DNA of 64,000 nt, taken from positions 42,050,954 through 42,114,953 of the forward strand of contig OY282609.1 in assembly GCA_958298945.1 (NCBI GenBank), written 5' to 3'. A program made the position numbers and the translations under genes. Numbering within the stretch: the first letter of the stretch is position 1; each line of letters begins with the position of its first letter. This document shows positions 23,401-38,000 of this stretch, piece by piece. This stretch comes from Atherix ibis. Its lineage: Eukaryota > Arthropoda > Insecta > Diptera > Athericidae. A model generated the notes under the pieces. It was given only the letters and a program-made list of their open reading frames with translations. It searched no databases and was not told the DNA's origin.

Positions 23401-26400
23401 AAGAGAAATATTCAGTGGTATTTTTCAAAAGGAATATTCTGTGGTATTTTTTAAGAGGAATATTCAGTGGTATTTTTCAAGAGGAATATTCAGTAGTATT
23501 TTTCAAAACGAATATTCAGTGGTATTTTTCAAGAGGAATATTCAGTGGTATTTTTAAAGACGAATATTCCGTGGTATTTTTCAAGAGGAATATTCAGTTG
23601 TATTTTTCAAGAGGAATATTCAGTTGTATTTTTCAAAATGGATATTCAGCGGTATTTTAAAAGAGGAATATTTAGTGGTATTTTTCAAGAGGAATATTCA
23701 GTGGTATTTTTCAAGAGAAATATTCAGTGGTATTTTTCAAGACGATTATTCAGTGGTATTTTTCAAGAGGAATATTCAGTTGTATTTTTCAAGAAAAAAA
23801 TTCAGTGGTATCTTCCAAGAGGAATATTCAGTGGTATTTTTCAAGAGTAATATTCAGTGGTATTTTTCAAGAAGAATATTCAGTGGTATTTTTCAAGATA
23901 AATACTCAGTGGTATTTTTCAAGAGGAAAACTCAGTTGTATTTTTCAAGGGGAATATTCAATGGTATTTTTTAAGAGTAATATTCAGTGGTATTTTTCAA
24001 GAAGAATATTCATTAGTATTTTTAAAGAGGAATATTCAGTGGTATTTTTCAAAACGAATATTCAGTGGTATTTTTCAAGAGAAAAATTGAGTGGTATTTT
24101 TCAAGAGGAATATTCAGTGGTATTTTCCAAGAGGAATATTCAGTGGTATCTTTCAAGAGGAATATTAAGTGGTATTTCTTAAGAGGTATATTCAGTGGTA
24201 TTTTTAAAGAGGAATATTCGGTGGCATTTTTCAAGAGGAATATTCAGTGGTATTTTTCAAGAGCAATATTCAGTTGTATTTTTCAAGAGGATTATTCGGC
24301 GGTATTTTTCAAGAAGAATATTCAGTGGTATTTTTCAAGAAGAATATTCAGTGGTATTTTCCAAGAGGAATATTCAGTGGTATTTTTATAGAGGAATATT
24401 CAGTGTTATTTTTCAAGAGGAATATTCAGTGGTATTTTTCAAGAGGAATATTTAGTGGTATTTTGCAAGAGGAATATTCAGTGGTATTTTTCAAGAGGAG
24501 TATTCAGTGGTATTTTTCAAGAGGAATATTCAGTGGTATTTTTCAAGAACAATATTCATTGGTATTTTTAAAGAGGAATATTCAGTGGTATTTTTCAAAA
24601 CGAATATTCAGTGGTATTTTTCAAGAGAAATATTCAGTGGTATTTTTCAAAACGATTATTCGGTGGTATTTATCAAGAAGAATATTCAGTGATATTTTTC
24701 AAGAGGTATTTTCAGTGGTATTTTTCAAGAGGAATATTCAGTGGTATTTTTCAAGAGGAAAACTCAGTTGTATTTTTTAAGAGGAGTATTCAGTGGTATT
24801 TGTCAAAAGGAATATTCAGTGGTATTTTTAAAGAAGAATATTCAGTGGTACTTTTCAAGAGAAATATTCAGTGGTATTTTTCAAAAGGAATATTCAGTGG
24901 TATTTTTTAAGAGGAATATTCAGTGGTATTTTTCAAGAGGAATATTCAGTGGTATTTTTCAAGAGGAATATTTAGTGGTATTTTTCAAAATGGATATTCA
25001 GTAGTATTTTTTAAGAGTAATATTCAGTGGTATTTTTCAAGAGGAATATTCAGTGCTATTTTCCAAGAGAAATCATCAGTGGTATTTTTCAAGACGATTA
25101 TTCAGTGGTATTTTCCAAGAGGAATATTCAGTGGTATTTTTCAAGAAGAAAATTCAGTGGTATTTTTCAAGAGGTATATTCAGCGGTATATTAAAAGAGG
25201 AATATTTAGTGGTATTTTTCAAGAGGAATATTCAGTGGTATTTTTCAAGAGAAATAGTCAGTGGTATTTTTCAAGACGATTATTCAGTCGTATTTTTCAA
25301 GAGGAATATTCAGTGGTATTTTTCAAGAAGAAAATTCAGTGGTATCTTCCAAGAGGAATATTCAGTGGTATTTTTAAAGAGTAATATTCAGTGGTATTTT
25401 TCAAGAAGAATATTCAGTGGCATTTTTCAAGATTAATATTTAGTGGTATTTTTCAAGAGGAAAACTCAGTTGTATTTTTTAAAAGGAGTATTCAGTGATG
25501 TTTTAGAGGAATATTCAGTGGTATTTTTCAAGAGGAATATTCAGTGGTATTTGTCAAGAGGAATTTTCAGTGATATTTTGCAAGAGAAATATTCGGTGGT
25601 ATTTTTTAAGGGGAATATTCAATGGTATTTTTTAAGAGGAATATTCAGTGGTATTTTTCAAGAGGAGTATTCAGTGGTATTTTTCAAGAGGAATATTCAG
25701 TGGTATTTTTCAAGAAGAACATTCTTTGGTATTTTTAAAGAGGAATATTCAGTGGTATTTTTCAAAACGAATATTCAGTGGTATTTTTCAAGAGTAATAT
25801 TGAGTGATATTTTTCAAGACGATTATTCAGTGGTATTTATCAAGAAGAAAAATTCAGTGATATTTTCCAAGAGGTATATTCAATGGTATTTTTCAAGAGG
25901 AATATTCAGTGGAATTTTTCAAGAGGAAAACTCAGTTGTATTTTTTAAGAGGAGTATTCAGTGGTATTTTTCAAAAGGATTATTCGGTGGTATTTTTCAA
26001 GAGGAATATTCAGTGGTATTTTTCAAGAGGACTATTCAGTGATATTTGGTATTTTTCAAGAGGAAATATTCAGTAGAATTTTTAAAAAGGAATATTCAGT
26101 GGTATTTTTCAAGAGAAAAATTCAGTGGTATTTTTCAATTGGAATATTCAGTGGTATTTTTCAAGAGGAATATTCAGTGGTATTTTTCAAGAGAAATATT
26201 CAGTGGTATTTTTCAAGAGGATTATTCAGTGGTATTTTTCAAGAGGAGTATTCAGTGGTATTTTTCAAGAGGACTATTCAGTGATATTTTTCAAGAGGAA
26301 TATTCAGTGGTATTTTTTAAGAGGAATATTCAGTGGTATTTTGCAAGAGGAATATTCAGTGGTATTTTTCAAGAGGAATATTCAGTATTCAGTGGTGTTT

Positions 26401-29400
26401 TAGAGGAATATTCAGTGGTATTTTTCAAGAGGAATATTCAGTGGTATTTTTCAAGAGGAATTTTCAGTGATATTTTGCAAGAGAAATATTCGGTGGTATT
26501 TTTTAAGGGGAATATTCAATGGTATTTTTTAAGAGGAATATTCAGTGGTATTTTTCAAGAGGAGTATTCAGTGGTATTTTTCAAGAGGAATATTCAGTGG
26601 TATTTTTCAAGAAGAACATTCATTGGTATTTTTAAAGAGGAATATTCAGTGGTATTTTTCAAAACGAATATTCAGTGGTATTTTTCAAGAGTAATATTGA
26701 GTGATATTTTTCAAGACGATTATTCAGTGGTATTTATCAAGAAGAAAAATTCAGTGATATTTTCCAAGAGGTATATTCAATGGTATTTTTCAAGAGGAAT
26801 ATTCAGTGGAATTTTTCAAGAGGAAAACTCAGTTGTATTTTTTAAGAGGAGTATTCAGTGGTATTTTTCAAAAGGATTATTCGGTGGTATTTTTCAAGAG
26901 GAATATTCAGTGGTATTTTTCAAGAGGACTATTCAGTGATATTTGGTATTTTTCAAGAGGAAATATTCAGTAGAATTTTTAAAAAGGAATATTCAGTGGT
27001 ATTTTTCAAGAGAAAAATTCAGTGGTATTTTTCAATTGGAATATTCAGTGGTATTTTTCAAGAGGAATATTCAGTGGTATTTTTCAAGAGAAATATTCAG
27101 TGGTATTTTTCAAGAGGATTATTCAGTGGTATTTTTCAAGAGGAGTATTCAGTGGTATTTTTCAAGAGGACTATTCAGTGATATTTTTCAAGAGGAATAT
27201 TCAGTGGTATTTTTTAAGAGGAATATTCAGTGGTATTTTGCAAGAGGAATATTCAGTGGTATTTTTCAAGAGGAATATTCAGTGGTATTTTTTAAAATGG
27301 ATATTAAGTAGTATTTTTCAAGAGTAATATTCAGTGGTATTTTTCAAGAGGAATATTCAGTGGTATTTTCCAAGAGAAATATTCAGTGGTATTTTTCAAG
27401 ACGATTATTCAGTGGTATTTTTCAAGAGGAATATTCAGTGGTATTTTTCAAGAAGAAAATTCAGTGGTATTTTTCAAGAGGTATATTCAGCGGTATTTTA
27501 AAAGAGGAATATTTAGTGGTATTTTTCAAGAGGAATATTCAGTGGTATTTTTCAAGAGAAATATTCAGTGGTATTTTTCAAGACGATTATTCAGTGGTAT
27601 TTTTCAAGAGGAATATTCAGTTGTATTTTTCAAGAAGAAAATTCAGTGGTATCTTCCAAGAGGAATATTCAGTGGTATTTTTAAAGAGTAATATTCAGTG
27701 GTATTTTTCAAGAAGAATATTCAGATGTATTTTTCAAGATTAATACTCAGTGGTATTTTTCAAGAGGAAAACTCAGTTGTATTTTTCAAGGGGAATATTC
27801 AATGATATTTTTTAAGAGGAATATTCAGTGGTATTTTTCAAGAAGAATATTCATTAGTATTTTTAAAGAGGAATATTCAGTGGTATTTTTCAAAACGAAT
27901 ATTCAGTGGTATTTTTCAAGAGAAAAATTGAGTGGTATTTTTCAAGAGGAATATTCAGTGGTATTTTCTAAGAGGAATATTCAGTGGTATCTTTCAAGAG
28001 GAATATTAAGTGGTATATCTTAAGAGGTATATTCAGTGGTATTTTTAAAGAGGAATATTCAGTGGCGTTTTTCAAGAGGAATATTCAGTGGTATTTTTCA
28101 AGAGAAATATTCAGTTGTATTTTTCAAGAGGATTATTCGGCGGTATTTTTCAAGAAGAATATTCAGTGGTATTTTTCAAGAAGAATATTCAGTGGTATTT
28201 TCCAAGAGGAATATTCAGTGGTATTCTAATAGAGGAATATTCAGTGTTATTTTTCAAGAGGAATATTCAGTGGAATTTTTCAAGAGGAATATTCAGTGGT
28301 ATTTTGCAAGAGGAATATTCAGTGGTATTTTTCACGAGGAGTATTCAGTGGTATTTTTCAAGAGGAATATTCAGTGGTATTTTTCAAGAATAATATTCAT
28401 TTGTATTTTCTAAGAGAAATATTCAGTGGTATTTTTCAAAACGAATATTCAGTGGTATTTTTCAAGAGAAATATTCAGTGGTATTTTTCAAAACGATTAT
28501 TCGGTGGTATTTATCAAGAAGAATATTCAGTGATATTTTTCAAGAGGTATTTTCAGTGGTATTTTTCAAGAGGAATATTCAGTGGTATTTTTCAAGAGGA
28601 AAACTCAGTTGTATTTTTTAAGAGGAGTATTCAGTGGTATTTGTCAAAAGGAATATTCGGTGGTATTTTTCAAGAGGAATATTCAGTGGTATTTTTCAAG
28701 AGGACTATTCAGTGATATTTGTTATTTTTCAAGAGGAAATATTCAGTTGAATTTTTAAAGAGGAATATTCAGTGGTATTTTTCAAGAGAAAAATTCAGTG
28801 GTATTTTTACATTGGAATATTCAGTGGTATTTTTCAAGAGGAATATTCAGTGGTATTTTTCAAGAGAAATATTCAGTGGTATATTTCAAGAGGATTATTC
28901 AGTGGTATTTTTCAAGAGGAGTATTCAGTGGTATTTTTCAAGAGGACTATTCAGTGATATTTTTCAAGAGGAATATTCAGTGGTATTTTTAAAGAAGAAC
29001 ATTCAGTGGTATTTTTCAAGAGAAATATTCAGTGGTATTTTTGAAAAGGAATATTCAGTGGTATTTTTTAAGAGGAATATTCAGTGGTATTTTTCAGGAG
29101 GAATATTCAATAGTATTTTTCAAGAGGAATATTCAGTGGTATTTTTCAAAATGGATATTTAGTAGTATTTTTCAGGAGTAATATTCAGTGGTATTTTTGA
29201 AGAGGAATATTCAGTGGTATTTTCTAAGAGAAATATTCAGTGGTATTTTTCAAGACGATTATTCAGTGGTATTTTTCAAGAGCTTTATTCAGCGGTATTT
29301 TAAAAGAGGAATATTTAGTGGTATTTTTCAAGAGGTATATTCAGTGGTATTTTTCAAGAGAAATATTCAGTGGTATTTTTCAAGACGATTATTCAGTGGT

Positions 29401-30109
29401 ATTTTTCAAGAGGAATATTCAGTTGTATTTTTCAAGAAGAAAATTCAGTGGTATCTTCCAAGAGGAATATTCAGTGGTATTTTTAAAGAGTAATATTCAG
29501 TGGTATTTTTCAAGAAGAAGATTCAGTGGTATTTTTCAAGATTAATATTCAGTGGTATTTTTCAAGAGGAAAACTCAGTTGTATTTTTCAAGGGGAATAT
29601 TCAATGGTATTTTTTAAGAGGAATATTCAGTGGTATTTTTCAAGAAGATTATTCATTAGTATTTTTAAAGAGGAATATTCAGTGGTATTTTTCAAATCGA
29701 ATATTCAGTGGTATTTTTCAAGAGAAAAATTGAGTGGTATTTTTCAAGAGGAATATTCAGTGGTATTTTCCAAGGGGAATATTCAGTGGTATCTTTCAAG
29801 AGGAATAATAAGTGGTATTTTTTAAGAGGTATATTCAGTGGTATTTTTAAAGAGGAATATTCAGTGGCATTTTTCAAGAGAAATATTCAGTGGTATTTTT
29901 CAAAAGAAATATTCAGTTGTATTTTTCAAGAGGATTATTCGGCGGTATTTTTCAAGAAGAATATTCAGTGGTATTTTTCAAGAAGAATATTCAGTGGTAT
30001 TTTCCAAGAGGAATATTCAGTGGTATTTTTATAGAGGAATATTCAGTGTTATTTTTCAAGAGGAATATTCAGTGGTATTTTTCAAGAGGAATATTCAGTG
30101 GTATTTTTA
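23401..30109 (+). repeat. HOR block F: mosaic of family 1 and family 2 units
   Basis: This segment mixes family-1 marks (34-bp units at 26033, 26930 and 28706) with family-2 marks (GGCGG units near 24298, 28139 and 29941). It contains the 897-bp duplication listed separately. It also has a pair of related copies at 28036 and 29838, offset 1,802 bp, which is 69 units plus the 8 bp of the 34-bp unit between them. No single HOR runs through the whole segment. No unique sequence or gene was seen. Confidence 0.8.
25501..27294 (+). repeat. 897-bp tandem duplication with a half-unit register shift
   Basis: Segments 25501-26397 and 26398-27294 match at an offset of 897 bp, which is 34 units plus 13 bp. 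The 13 bp are made up of the 34-bp unit (+8), one extra A in GAAGAAAAATTCAG (+1), and the junction at about 26379-26408, where a 7-bp TATTCAG stub is followed by a 23-bp unit containing GTGTTTTAGAGG (+4 together). The copies are almost identical; one difference is CATTCTTTGG at about 25730 against CATTCATTGG at about 26627. Confidence 0.92.
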
Positions 30110-30456
30110 AAGAGGAATATTCAGTGGTGTTTTTCAAGAAGAATATTCATTGGTATTTTTAAAGAGGAATATTCAGTGGTATTTTTCAAAACGAATATTC
30201 AGTGGTATTTTTCAAGAGTAATATTGAGTGGTATTTTTCAAGACGATTATTCAGTGGTATTTATCAAGAAGAAAAATTCAGTGATATTTTTCAAGAGGTA
30301 TATTCAGTGGTATTTTTCAAGAGGAATATTCAGTGGAATTTTTCAAGAGGAAAACTCAGTTGTATTTTTTAAGAGGAGTATTCAGTGGTATTTTTCAAAA
30401 GGAATATTCGGTGGTATTTTTCAAGAGGAATATTCAGTGGTATTTTTCAAGAGAAC

Positions 30457-30467
30457 TATTCAGGGAA
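30457..30467 (+). repeat. Truncated 11-bp unit, repeated in each 2,557-bp HOR
   Basis: Here TATTCAGGGAA replaces a 26-bp unit, a 15-bp internal deletion. The same stub is at 33014-33024, 35571-35581 and 38128-38138. It was not seen outside block G, so it marks the founder molecule of this HOR. Confidence 0.93.
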
Positions 30468-32001
30468 TATTCAGTGGTATTTTTCAAAATGGATATTCAG
30501 CGGTATTTTAAAAGAGGAATATTTAGTGGTATTTTTCAAGAGGAATATTCAGTGGTATTTTTCAAGAGGAATATTCAGTGGTATTTTTCAAGAGAAAAAT
30601 TCAGTGGTATTTTTCAATTGGAATATTCAGTGGTATTTTTCAAGAGGAATATTCATTGGTATTTTTAAAGAGGAATGTTCAGTGGTATTTTTCAAAACGA
30701 ATATTCAGTGGTATTTTTCAAGAGAAAAATTGAGTGGTATTTTTCAAGAGGAATATTCAGTGGTATTTTCCAAGAGGAATATTCAGTGGTATCTTTCAAG
30801 AGGAATATTAAGTGGTATTTTTCAAGAGGTATATTCAGTGCTATTTTTAAAGAGGAATATTTAGTGGCATTTTTCAAGAGGAATATTCAGTGGTATTTTT
30901 CAAGAGAAATATTCAGTTGTATTTTTCAAGAGGAATATTCGGCGGTATTTTTCAAGAAGAATATTCAGTGGTATTTTTCAAGAAGAATATTCAGTGGTAT
31001 TTTCCAAGAGGAATATTCAGTGGTATTTTTAAAGAAGAATATTCAGTGGTATTTTTCAAGAGAAATATTCAGTGGTATTTTTCAAAACGAATATTCAGTG
31101 GTATTTTTCAAGAGAAAAATTGAGTGGTATTTTTCAAGAGGAATATTCAGTGGTATTTTTCAAGAAGAAAATTCAGTGGTATTTTTCAAGAGGTATATTC
31201 AGCGGTATTTTAAAAGAGGAATATTTAGTGGTATTTTTCAAGAGGAATATTCAGTGGTATTTTTCAAGAGAAATATTCAGTGGTATTTTTCAAGACGATT
31301 TTTCAGTGGTATTTTTCAAGAGGAATATTCAGTGGTATTTTTCAAGAAGAAAATTCAGTGGTATCTTCCAAGAGGAATATTCAGTGGTATTTTTAAAGAG
31401 TAATATTCAGTGGTATTTTTCAAGAAGAATATTCAGTGGTATTTTTCAAGATTAATATTCAGTGGTATTTTTCAAGAGGAAAATTCAGTTGTATTTTTCA
31501 AGGGGAATATTCAATGGTATTTTTTAAGAGGAATATTCAGTGGTATTTTTCAAGAAGAATATTCATTGGTATTTTTAAAGAGGAATGTTCAGTGGTATTT
31601 TTCAAAACGAATATTCAGTGGTATTTTTCAAGAGAATAATTGAGTGGTATTTTTCAAGAGGAATATTCAGTGGTATTTTCCAAGAGGAATATTCAATGGT
31701 ATCTTTCAAGAGGAATATTAAGTGGTATTTTTCAAGAGGTATATTCAGTGGTATTTTTAAAAAGGAATATTCAGTGGCATTTTTCAAGGGGAATATTCAG
31801 TGGTATTTTTCAAGAGAAATATTCAGTTGTATTTTTCAAGAGGATTATTCGGCGGTATTTTTCAAGAAGAATATTCAGTGGTATTTTTCAAGAAGAATAT
31901 TCAGTGGTATTTTCCAAGAGGAATATTCAGTGGTATTTTTAAAGAAGAATATTCAGTGGTATTTTTCAAGAGAAATATTCAGTGATATTTTTCAAAAGGA
32001 A

Positions 32002-32017
32002 TATTCCTTAAGACGAT
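32002..32017 (+). repeat. Truncated 16-bp unit, repeated in each 2,557-bp HOR
   Basis: TATTCCTTAAGACGAT is a fusion of the start of one unit with the end of a CAAGACGATTATTC unit, with 10 bp missing. It recurs at 34559-34574, 37116-37131 and 39673-39688, and nowhere else that I saw. It contains CTTAAG (an AflII recognition sequence), useful as a block-specific cut. Confidence 0.93.
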
Positions 32018-35000
32018 TATTCAGTGGTATTTTTCAAGAGGAATATTCATTGGTATTTTTCAAGAAGAAAATTCAGTGGAATTTTTCAAGAGGTATATTC
32101 AGCGGTATTTTAAAAGAGGAATATTTAGTGGTATTTTTCAAGAGGAATATTCAGTGATATTTGGTATTTTTCAAGAGGAAATATTCAGTGGTATTTTTAA
32201 AGAGTAATATTCAGTGGTATTTTTCAAGAAGAATATTCAGTGGTATTTTTCAAGATTAATATTCAGTGGTATTTTTCAAGAGGAAAACTCAGTTGTATTT
32301 TTCAAGGGGAATATTCAATGGTATTTTTTAAGATGAATATTCAGTGGTATTTTTCAAGAAGAATATTCATTGGTATTTTTAAAGAGGAATATGCAGTGGT
32401 ATTTTTCAAAACGAATACTCAGTGGTATTTTTCAAGTAAAAATTGAGTGGTATTTTTCAAGAGGAATATTCAGTTGTATTTTCCAAGAGGAATATTCAGT
32501 AGTATTTTTCAAGAGAAATATTCAGTGGTATTTTTCAAGAAGAATATTCAGTGGTATTTTCCAAGAGGAATATTCAGTGGTATTTTTATAGAGGAATATT
32601 CAGTGGTATTTTCCAAGAGGAATATTCAGTGGTATTTTTATAGAGGAATATTCAGTGTTATTTTTCAAGAGGAATATTCAGTGGTGTTTTTCAAGAAGAA
32701 TATTCATTGGTATTTTTAAAGAGGAATATTCAGTGGTATTTTTCAAAACGAATATTCAGTGGTATTTTTCAAGAGTAATATTGAGTGGTATTTTTCAAGA
32801 CGATTATTCAGTGGTATTTATCAAGAAGAAAAATTCAGTGATATTTTTCAAGAGGTATATTCAGTGGTATTTTTCAAGAGGAATATTCAGTGGAATTTTT
32901 CAAGAGGAAAACTCAGTTGTATTTTTTAAGAGGAGTATTCAGTGGTATTTTTCAAAAGGAATATTCGGTGGTATTTTTCAAGAGGAATATTCAGTGGTAT
33001 TTTTCAAGAGAACTATTCAGGGAATATGCAGTGGTATTTTTCAAAATGGATATTCAGCGGTATTTTAAAAGAGGAATATTTAGTGGTATTTTTCAAGAGG
33101 AATATTCAGTGGTATTTTTCAAGAGGAATATTCAGTGGTATTTTTCAAGAGAAAAATTCAGTGGTATTTTTCAATTGGAATATTCAGTGGTATTTTTCAA
33201 GAGGAATATTCATTGGTATTTTTAAAGAGGAATGTTCAGTGGTATTTTTCAAAACGAATATTCAGTGGTATTTTTCAAGAGAAAAATTGAGTGGTATTTT
33301 TCAAGAGGAATATTCAGTGGTATTTTCCAAGAGGAATATTCAGTGGTATCTTTCAAGAGGAATATTAAGTGGTATTTTTCAAGAGGTATATTCAGTGGTA
33401 TTTTTAAAGAGGAATATTTAGTGGCATTTTTCAAGAGGAATATTCAGTGGTATTTTTCAAGAGAAATATTCAGTTGTATTTTTCAAGAGGAATATTCGGC
33501 GGTATTTTTCAAGAAGAATATTCAGTGGTATTTTTCAAGAAGAATATTCAGTGGTATTTTCCAAGAGGAATATTCAGTGGTATTTTTAAAGAAGAATATT
33601 CAGTGGTATTTTTCAAGAGAAATATTCAGTGGTATTTTTCAAAACGAATATTCAGTGGTATTTTTCAAGAGAAAAATTGAGTGGTATTTTTCAAGAGGAA
33701 TATTCAGTGGTATTTTTCAAGAAGAAAATTCAGTGGTATTTTTCAAGAGGTATATTCAGCGGTATTTTAAAAGAGGAATATTTAGTGGTATTTTTCAAGA
33801 GGAATATTCAGTGGTATTTTTCAAGAGAAATATTCAGTGGTATTTTTCAAGACGATTTTTCAGTGGTATTTTTCAAGAGGAATATTCAGTAGTATTTTTC
33901 AAGAAGAAAATTCAGTGGTATCTTCCAAGAGGAATATTCAGTGGTATTTTTAAAGAGTAATATTCAGTGGTATTTTTCAAGAAGAATATTCAGTGGTATT
34001 TTTCAAGATTAATATTCAGTGGTATTTTTCAAGAGGAAAATTCAGTTGTATTTTTCAAGGGGAATATTCAATGGTATTTTTTAAGAGGAATATTCAGTGG
34101 TATTTTTCAAGAAGAATATTCATTGGTATTTTTAAAGAGGAATGTTCAGTGGTATTTTTCAAAACGAATATTCAGTGGTATTTTTCAAGAGAATAATTGA
34201 GTGGTATTTTTCAAGAGGAATATTCAGTGGTATTTTCCAAGAGGAATATTCAATGGTATCTTTCAAGAGGAATATTAAGTGGTATTTTTCAAGAGGTATA
34301 TTCAGTGGTATTTTTAAAAAGGAATATTCAGTGGCATTTTTCAAGAGGAATATTCAGTGGTATTTTTCAAGAGAAATATTCAGTTGTATTTTTCAAGAGG
34401 ATTATTCGGCGGTATTTTTCAAGAAGAATATTCAGTGGTATTTTTCAAGAAGAATATTCAGTGGTATTTTCCAAGAGGAATATTCAGTGGTATTTTTAAA
34501 GAAGAATATTCAGTGGTATTTTTCAAGAGAAATATTCAGTGATATTTTTCAAAAGGAATATTCCTTAAGACGATTATTCAGTGGTATTTTTCAAGAGGAA
34601 TATTCATTGGTATTTTTCAAGAAGAAAATTCAGTGGAATTTTTCAAGAGGTATATTCAGCGGTATTTTAAAAGAGGAATATTTAGTGGTATTTTTCAAGA
34701 GGAATATTCAGTGATATTTGGTATTTTTCAAGAGGAAATATTCAGTGGTATTTTTAAAGAGTAATATTCAGTGGTATTTTTCAAGAAGAATATTCAGTGG
34801 TATTTTTCAAGATTAATATTCAGTGGTATTTTTCAAGAGGAAAACTCAGTTGTATTTTTCAAGGGGAATATTCAATGGTATTTTTTAAGATGAATATTCA
34901 GTGGTATTTTTCAAGAAGAATATTCATTGGTATTTTTAAAGAGGAATATGCAGTGGTATTTTTCAAAACGAATACTCAGTGGTATTTTTCAAGTAAAAAT

Positions 35001-38000
35001 TGAGTGGTATTTTTCAAGAGGAATATTCAGTTGTATTTTCCAAGAGGAATATTCAGTAGTATTTTTCAAGAGAAATATTCAGTGGTATTTTTCAAGAAGA
35101 ATATTCAGTGGTATTTTCCAAGAGGAATATTCAGTGGTATTTTTATAGAGGAATATTCAGTGGTATTTTCCAAGAGGAATATTCAGTGGTATTTTTATAG
35201 AGGAATATTCAGTGTTATTTTTCAAGAGGAATATTCAGTGGTGTTTTTCAAGAAGAATATTCATTGGTATTTTTAAAGAGGAATATTCAGTGGTATTTTT
35301 CAAAACGAATATTCAGTGGTATTTTTCAAGAGTAATATTGAGTGGTATTTTTCAAGACGATTATTCAGTGGTATTTATCAAGAAGAAAAATTCAGTGATA
35401 TTTTTCAAGAGGTATATTCAGTGGTATTTTTCAAGAGGAATATTCAGTGGAATTTTTCAAGAGGAAAACTCAGTTGTATTTTTTAAGAGGAGTATTCAGT
35501 GGTATTTTTCAAAAGGAATATTCGGTGGTATTTTTCAAGAGGAATATTCAGTGGTATTTTTCAAGAGAACTATTCAGGGAATATTCAGTGGTATTTTTCA
35601 AAATGGATATTCAGCGGTATTTTAAAAGAGGAATATTTAGTGGTATTTTTCAAGAGGAATATTCAGTGGTATTTTTCAAGAGGAATATTCAGTGGTATTT
35701 TTCAAGAGAAAAATTCAGTGGTATTTTTCAATTGGAATATTCAGTGGTATTTTTCAAGAGGAATATTCATTGGTATTTTTAAAGAGGAATGTTCAGTGGT
35801 ATTTTTCAAAACGAATATTCAGTGGTATTTTTCAAGAGAAAAATTGAGTGGTATTTTTCAAGAGGAATATTCAGTGGTATTTTCCAAGAGGAATATTCAG
35901 TGGTATCTTTCAAGAGGAATATTAAGTGGTATTTTTCAAGAGGTATATTCAGTGGTATTTTTAAAGAGGAATATTTAGTGGCATTTTTCAAGAGGAATAT
36001 TCAGTGGTATTTTTCAAGAGAAATATTCAGTTGTATTTTTCAAGAGGAATATTCGGCGGTATTTTTCAAGAAGAATATTCAGTGGTATTTTTCAAGAAGA
36101 ATATTCAGTGGTATTTTCCAAGAGGAATATTCAGTGGTATTTTTAAAGAAGAATATTCAGTGGTATTTTTCAAGAGAAATATTCAGTGGTATTTTTCAAA
36201 ACGAATATTCAGTGGTATTTTGCAAGAGAAAAATTGAGTGGTATTTTTCAAGAGGAATATTCAGTGGTAATTTTCAAGAAGAAAATTCAGTGGTATTTTT
36301 CAAGAGGTATATTCAGCGGTATTTTAAAAGAGGAATATTTAGTGGTATTTTTCAAGAGGAATATTCAGTGGTATTTTTCAAGAGAAATATTCAGTGGTAT
36401 TTTTCAAGACGATTTTTCAGTGGTATTTTTCAAGAGGAATATTCAGTGGTATTTTTCAAGAAGAAAATTCAGTGGTATCTTCCAAGAGGAATATTCAGTG
36501 GTATTTTTAAAGAGTAATATTCAGTGGTATTTTTCAAGAAGAATATTCAGTGGTATTTTTCAAGATTAATATTCAGTGGTATTTTTCAAGAGGAAAATTC
36601 AGTTGTATTTTTCAAGGGGAATATTCAATGGTATTTTTTAAGAGGAATATTCAGTGGTATTTTTCAAGAAGAATATTCATTGGTATTTTTAAAGAGGAAT
36701 GTTCAGTGGTATTTTTCAAAACGAATATTCAGTGGTATTTTTCAAGAGAATAATTGAGTGGTATTTTTCAAGAGGAATATTCAGTGGTATTTTCCAAGAG
36801 GAATATTCAATGGTATCTTTCAAGAGGAATATTAAGTGGTATTTTTCAAGAGGTATATTCAGTGGTATTTTTAAAAAGGAATATTCAGTGGCATTTTTCA
36901 AGAGGAATATTCAGTGGTATTTTTCAAGAGAAATATTCAGTTGTATTTTTCAAGAGGATTATTCGGCGGTATTTTTCAAGAAGAATATTCAGTGGTATTT
37001 TTCAAGAAGAATATTCAGTGGTATTTTCCAAGAGGAATATTCAGTGGTATTTTTAAAGAAGAATATTCAGTGGTATTTTTCAAGAGAAATATTCAGTGAT
37101 ATTTTTCAAAAGGAATATTCCTTAAGACGATTATTCAGTGGTATTTTTCAAGAGGAATATTCATTGGTATTTTTCAAGAAGAAAATTCAGTGGAATTTTT
37201 CAAGAGGTATATTCAGCGGTATTTTAAAAGAGGAATATTTAGTGGTATTTTTCAAGAGGAATATTCAGTGATATTTGGTATTTTTCAAGAGGAAATATTC
37301 AGTGGTATTTTTAAAGAGTAATATTCAGTGGTATTTTTCAAGAAGAATATTCAGTGGTATTTTTCAAGATTAATATTCAGTGGTATTTTTCAAGAGGAAA
37401 ACTCAGTTGTATTTTTCAAGGGGAATATTCAATGGTATTTTTTAAGATGAATATTCAGTGGTATTTTTCAAGAAGAATATTCATTGGTATTTTTAAAGAG
37501 GAATATGCAGTGGTATTTTTCAAAACGAATACTCAGTGGTATTTTTCAAGTAAAAATTGAGTGGTATTTTTCAAGAGGAATATTCAGTTGTATTTTCCAA
37601 GAGGAATATTCAGTAGTATTTTTCAAGAGAAATATTCAGTGGTATTTTTCAAGAAGAATATTCAGTGGTATTTTCCAAGAGGAATATTCAGTGGTATTTT
37701 TATAGAGGAATATTCAGTGGTATTTTCCAAGAGGAATATTCAGTGGTATTTTTATAGAGGAATATTCAGTGTTATTTTTCAAGAGGAATATTCAGTGGTG
37801 TTTTTCAAGAAGAATATTCATTGGTATTTTTAAAGAGGAATATTCAGTGGTATTTTTCAAAACGAATATTCAGTGGTATTTTTCAAGAGTAATATTGAGT
37901 GGTATTTTTCAAGACGATTATTCAGTGGTATTTATCAAGAAGAAAAATTCAGTGATATTTTTCAAGAGGTATATTCAGTGGTATTTTTCAAGAGGAATAT

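Noticed and set aside
32002..32017. TTCCTTAAGACG as a regulatory element recurring every 2,557 bp
   Set aside because: Its recurrence follows from HOR copying, and its sequence is a deletion junction between two standard units; nothing suggests selection on it.
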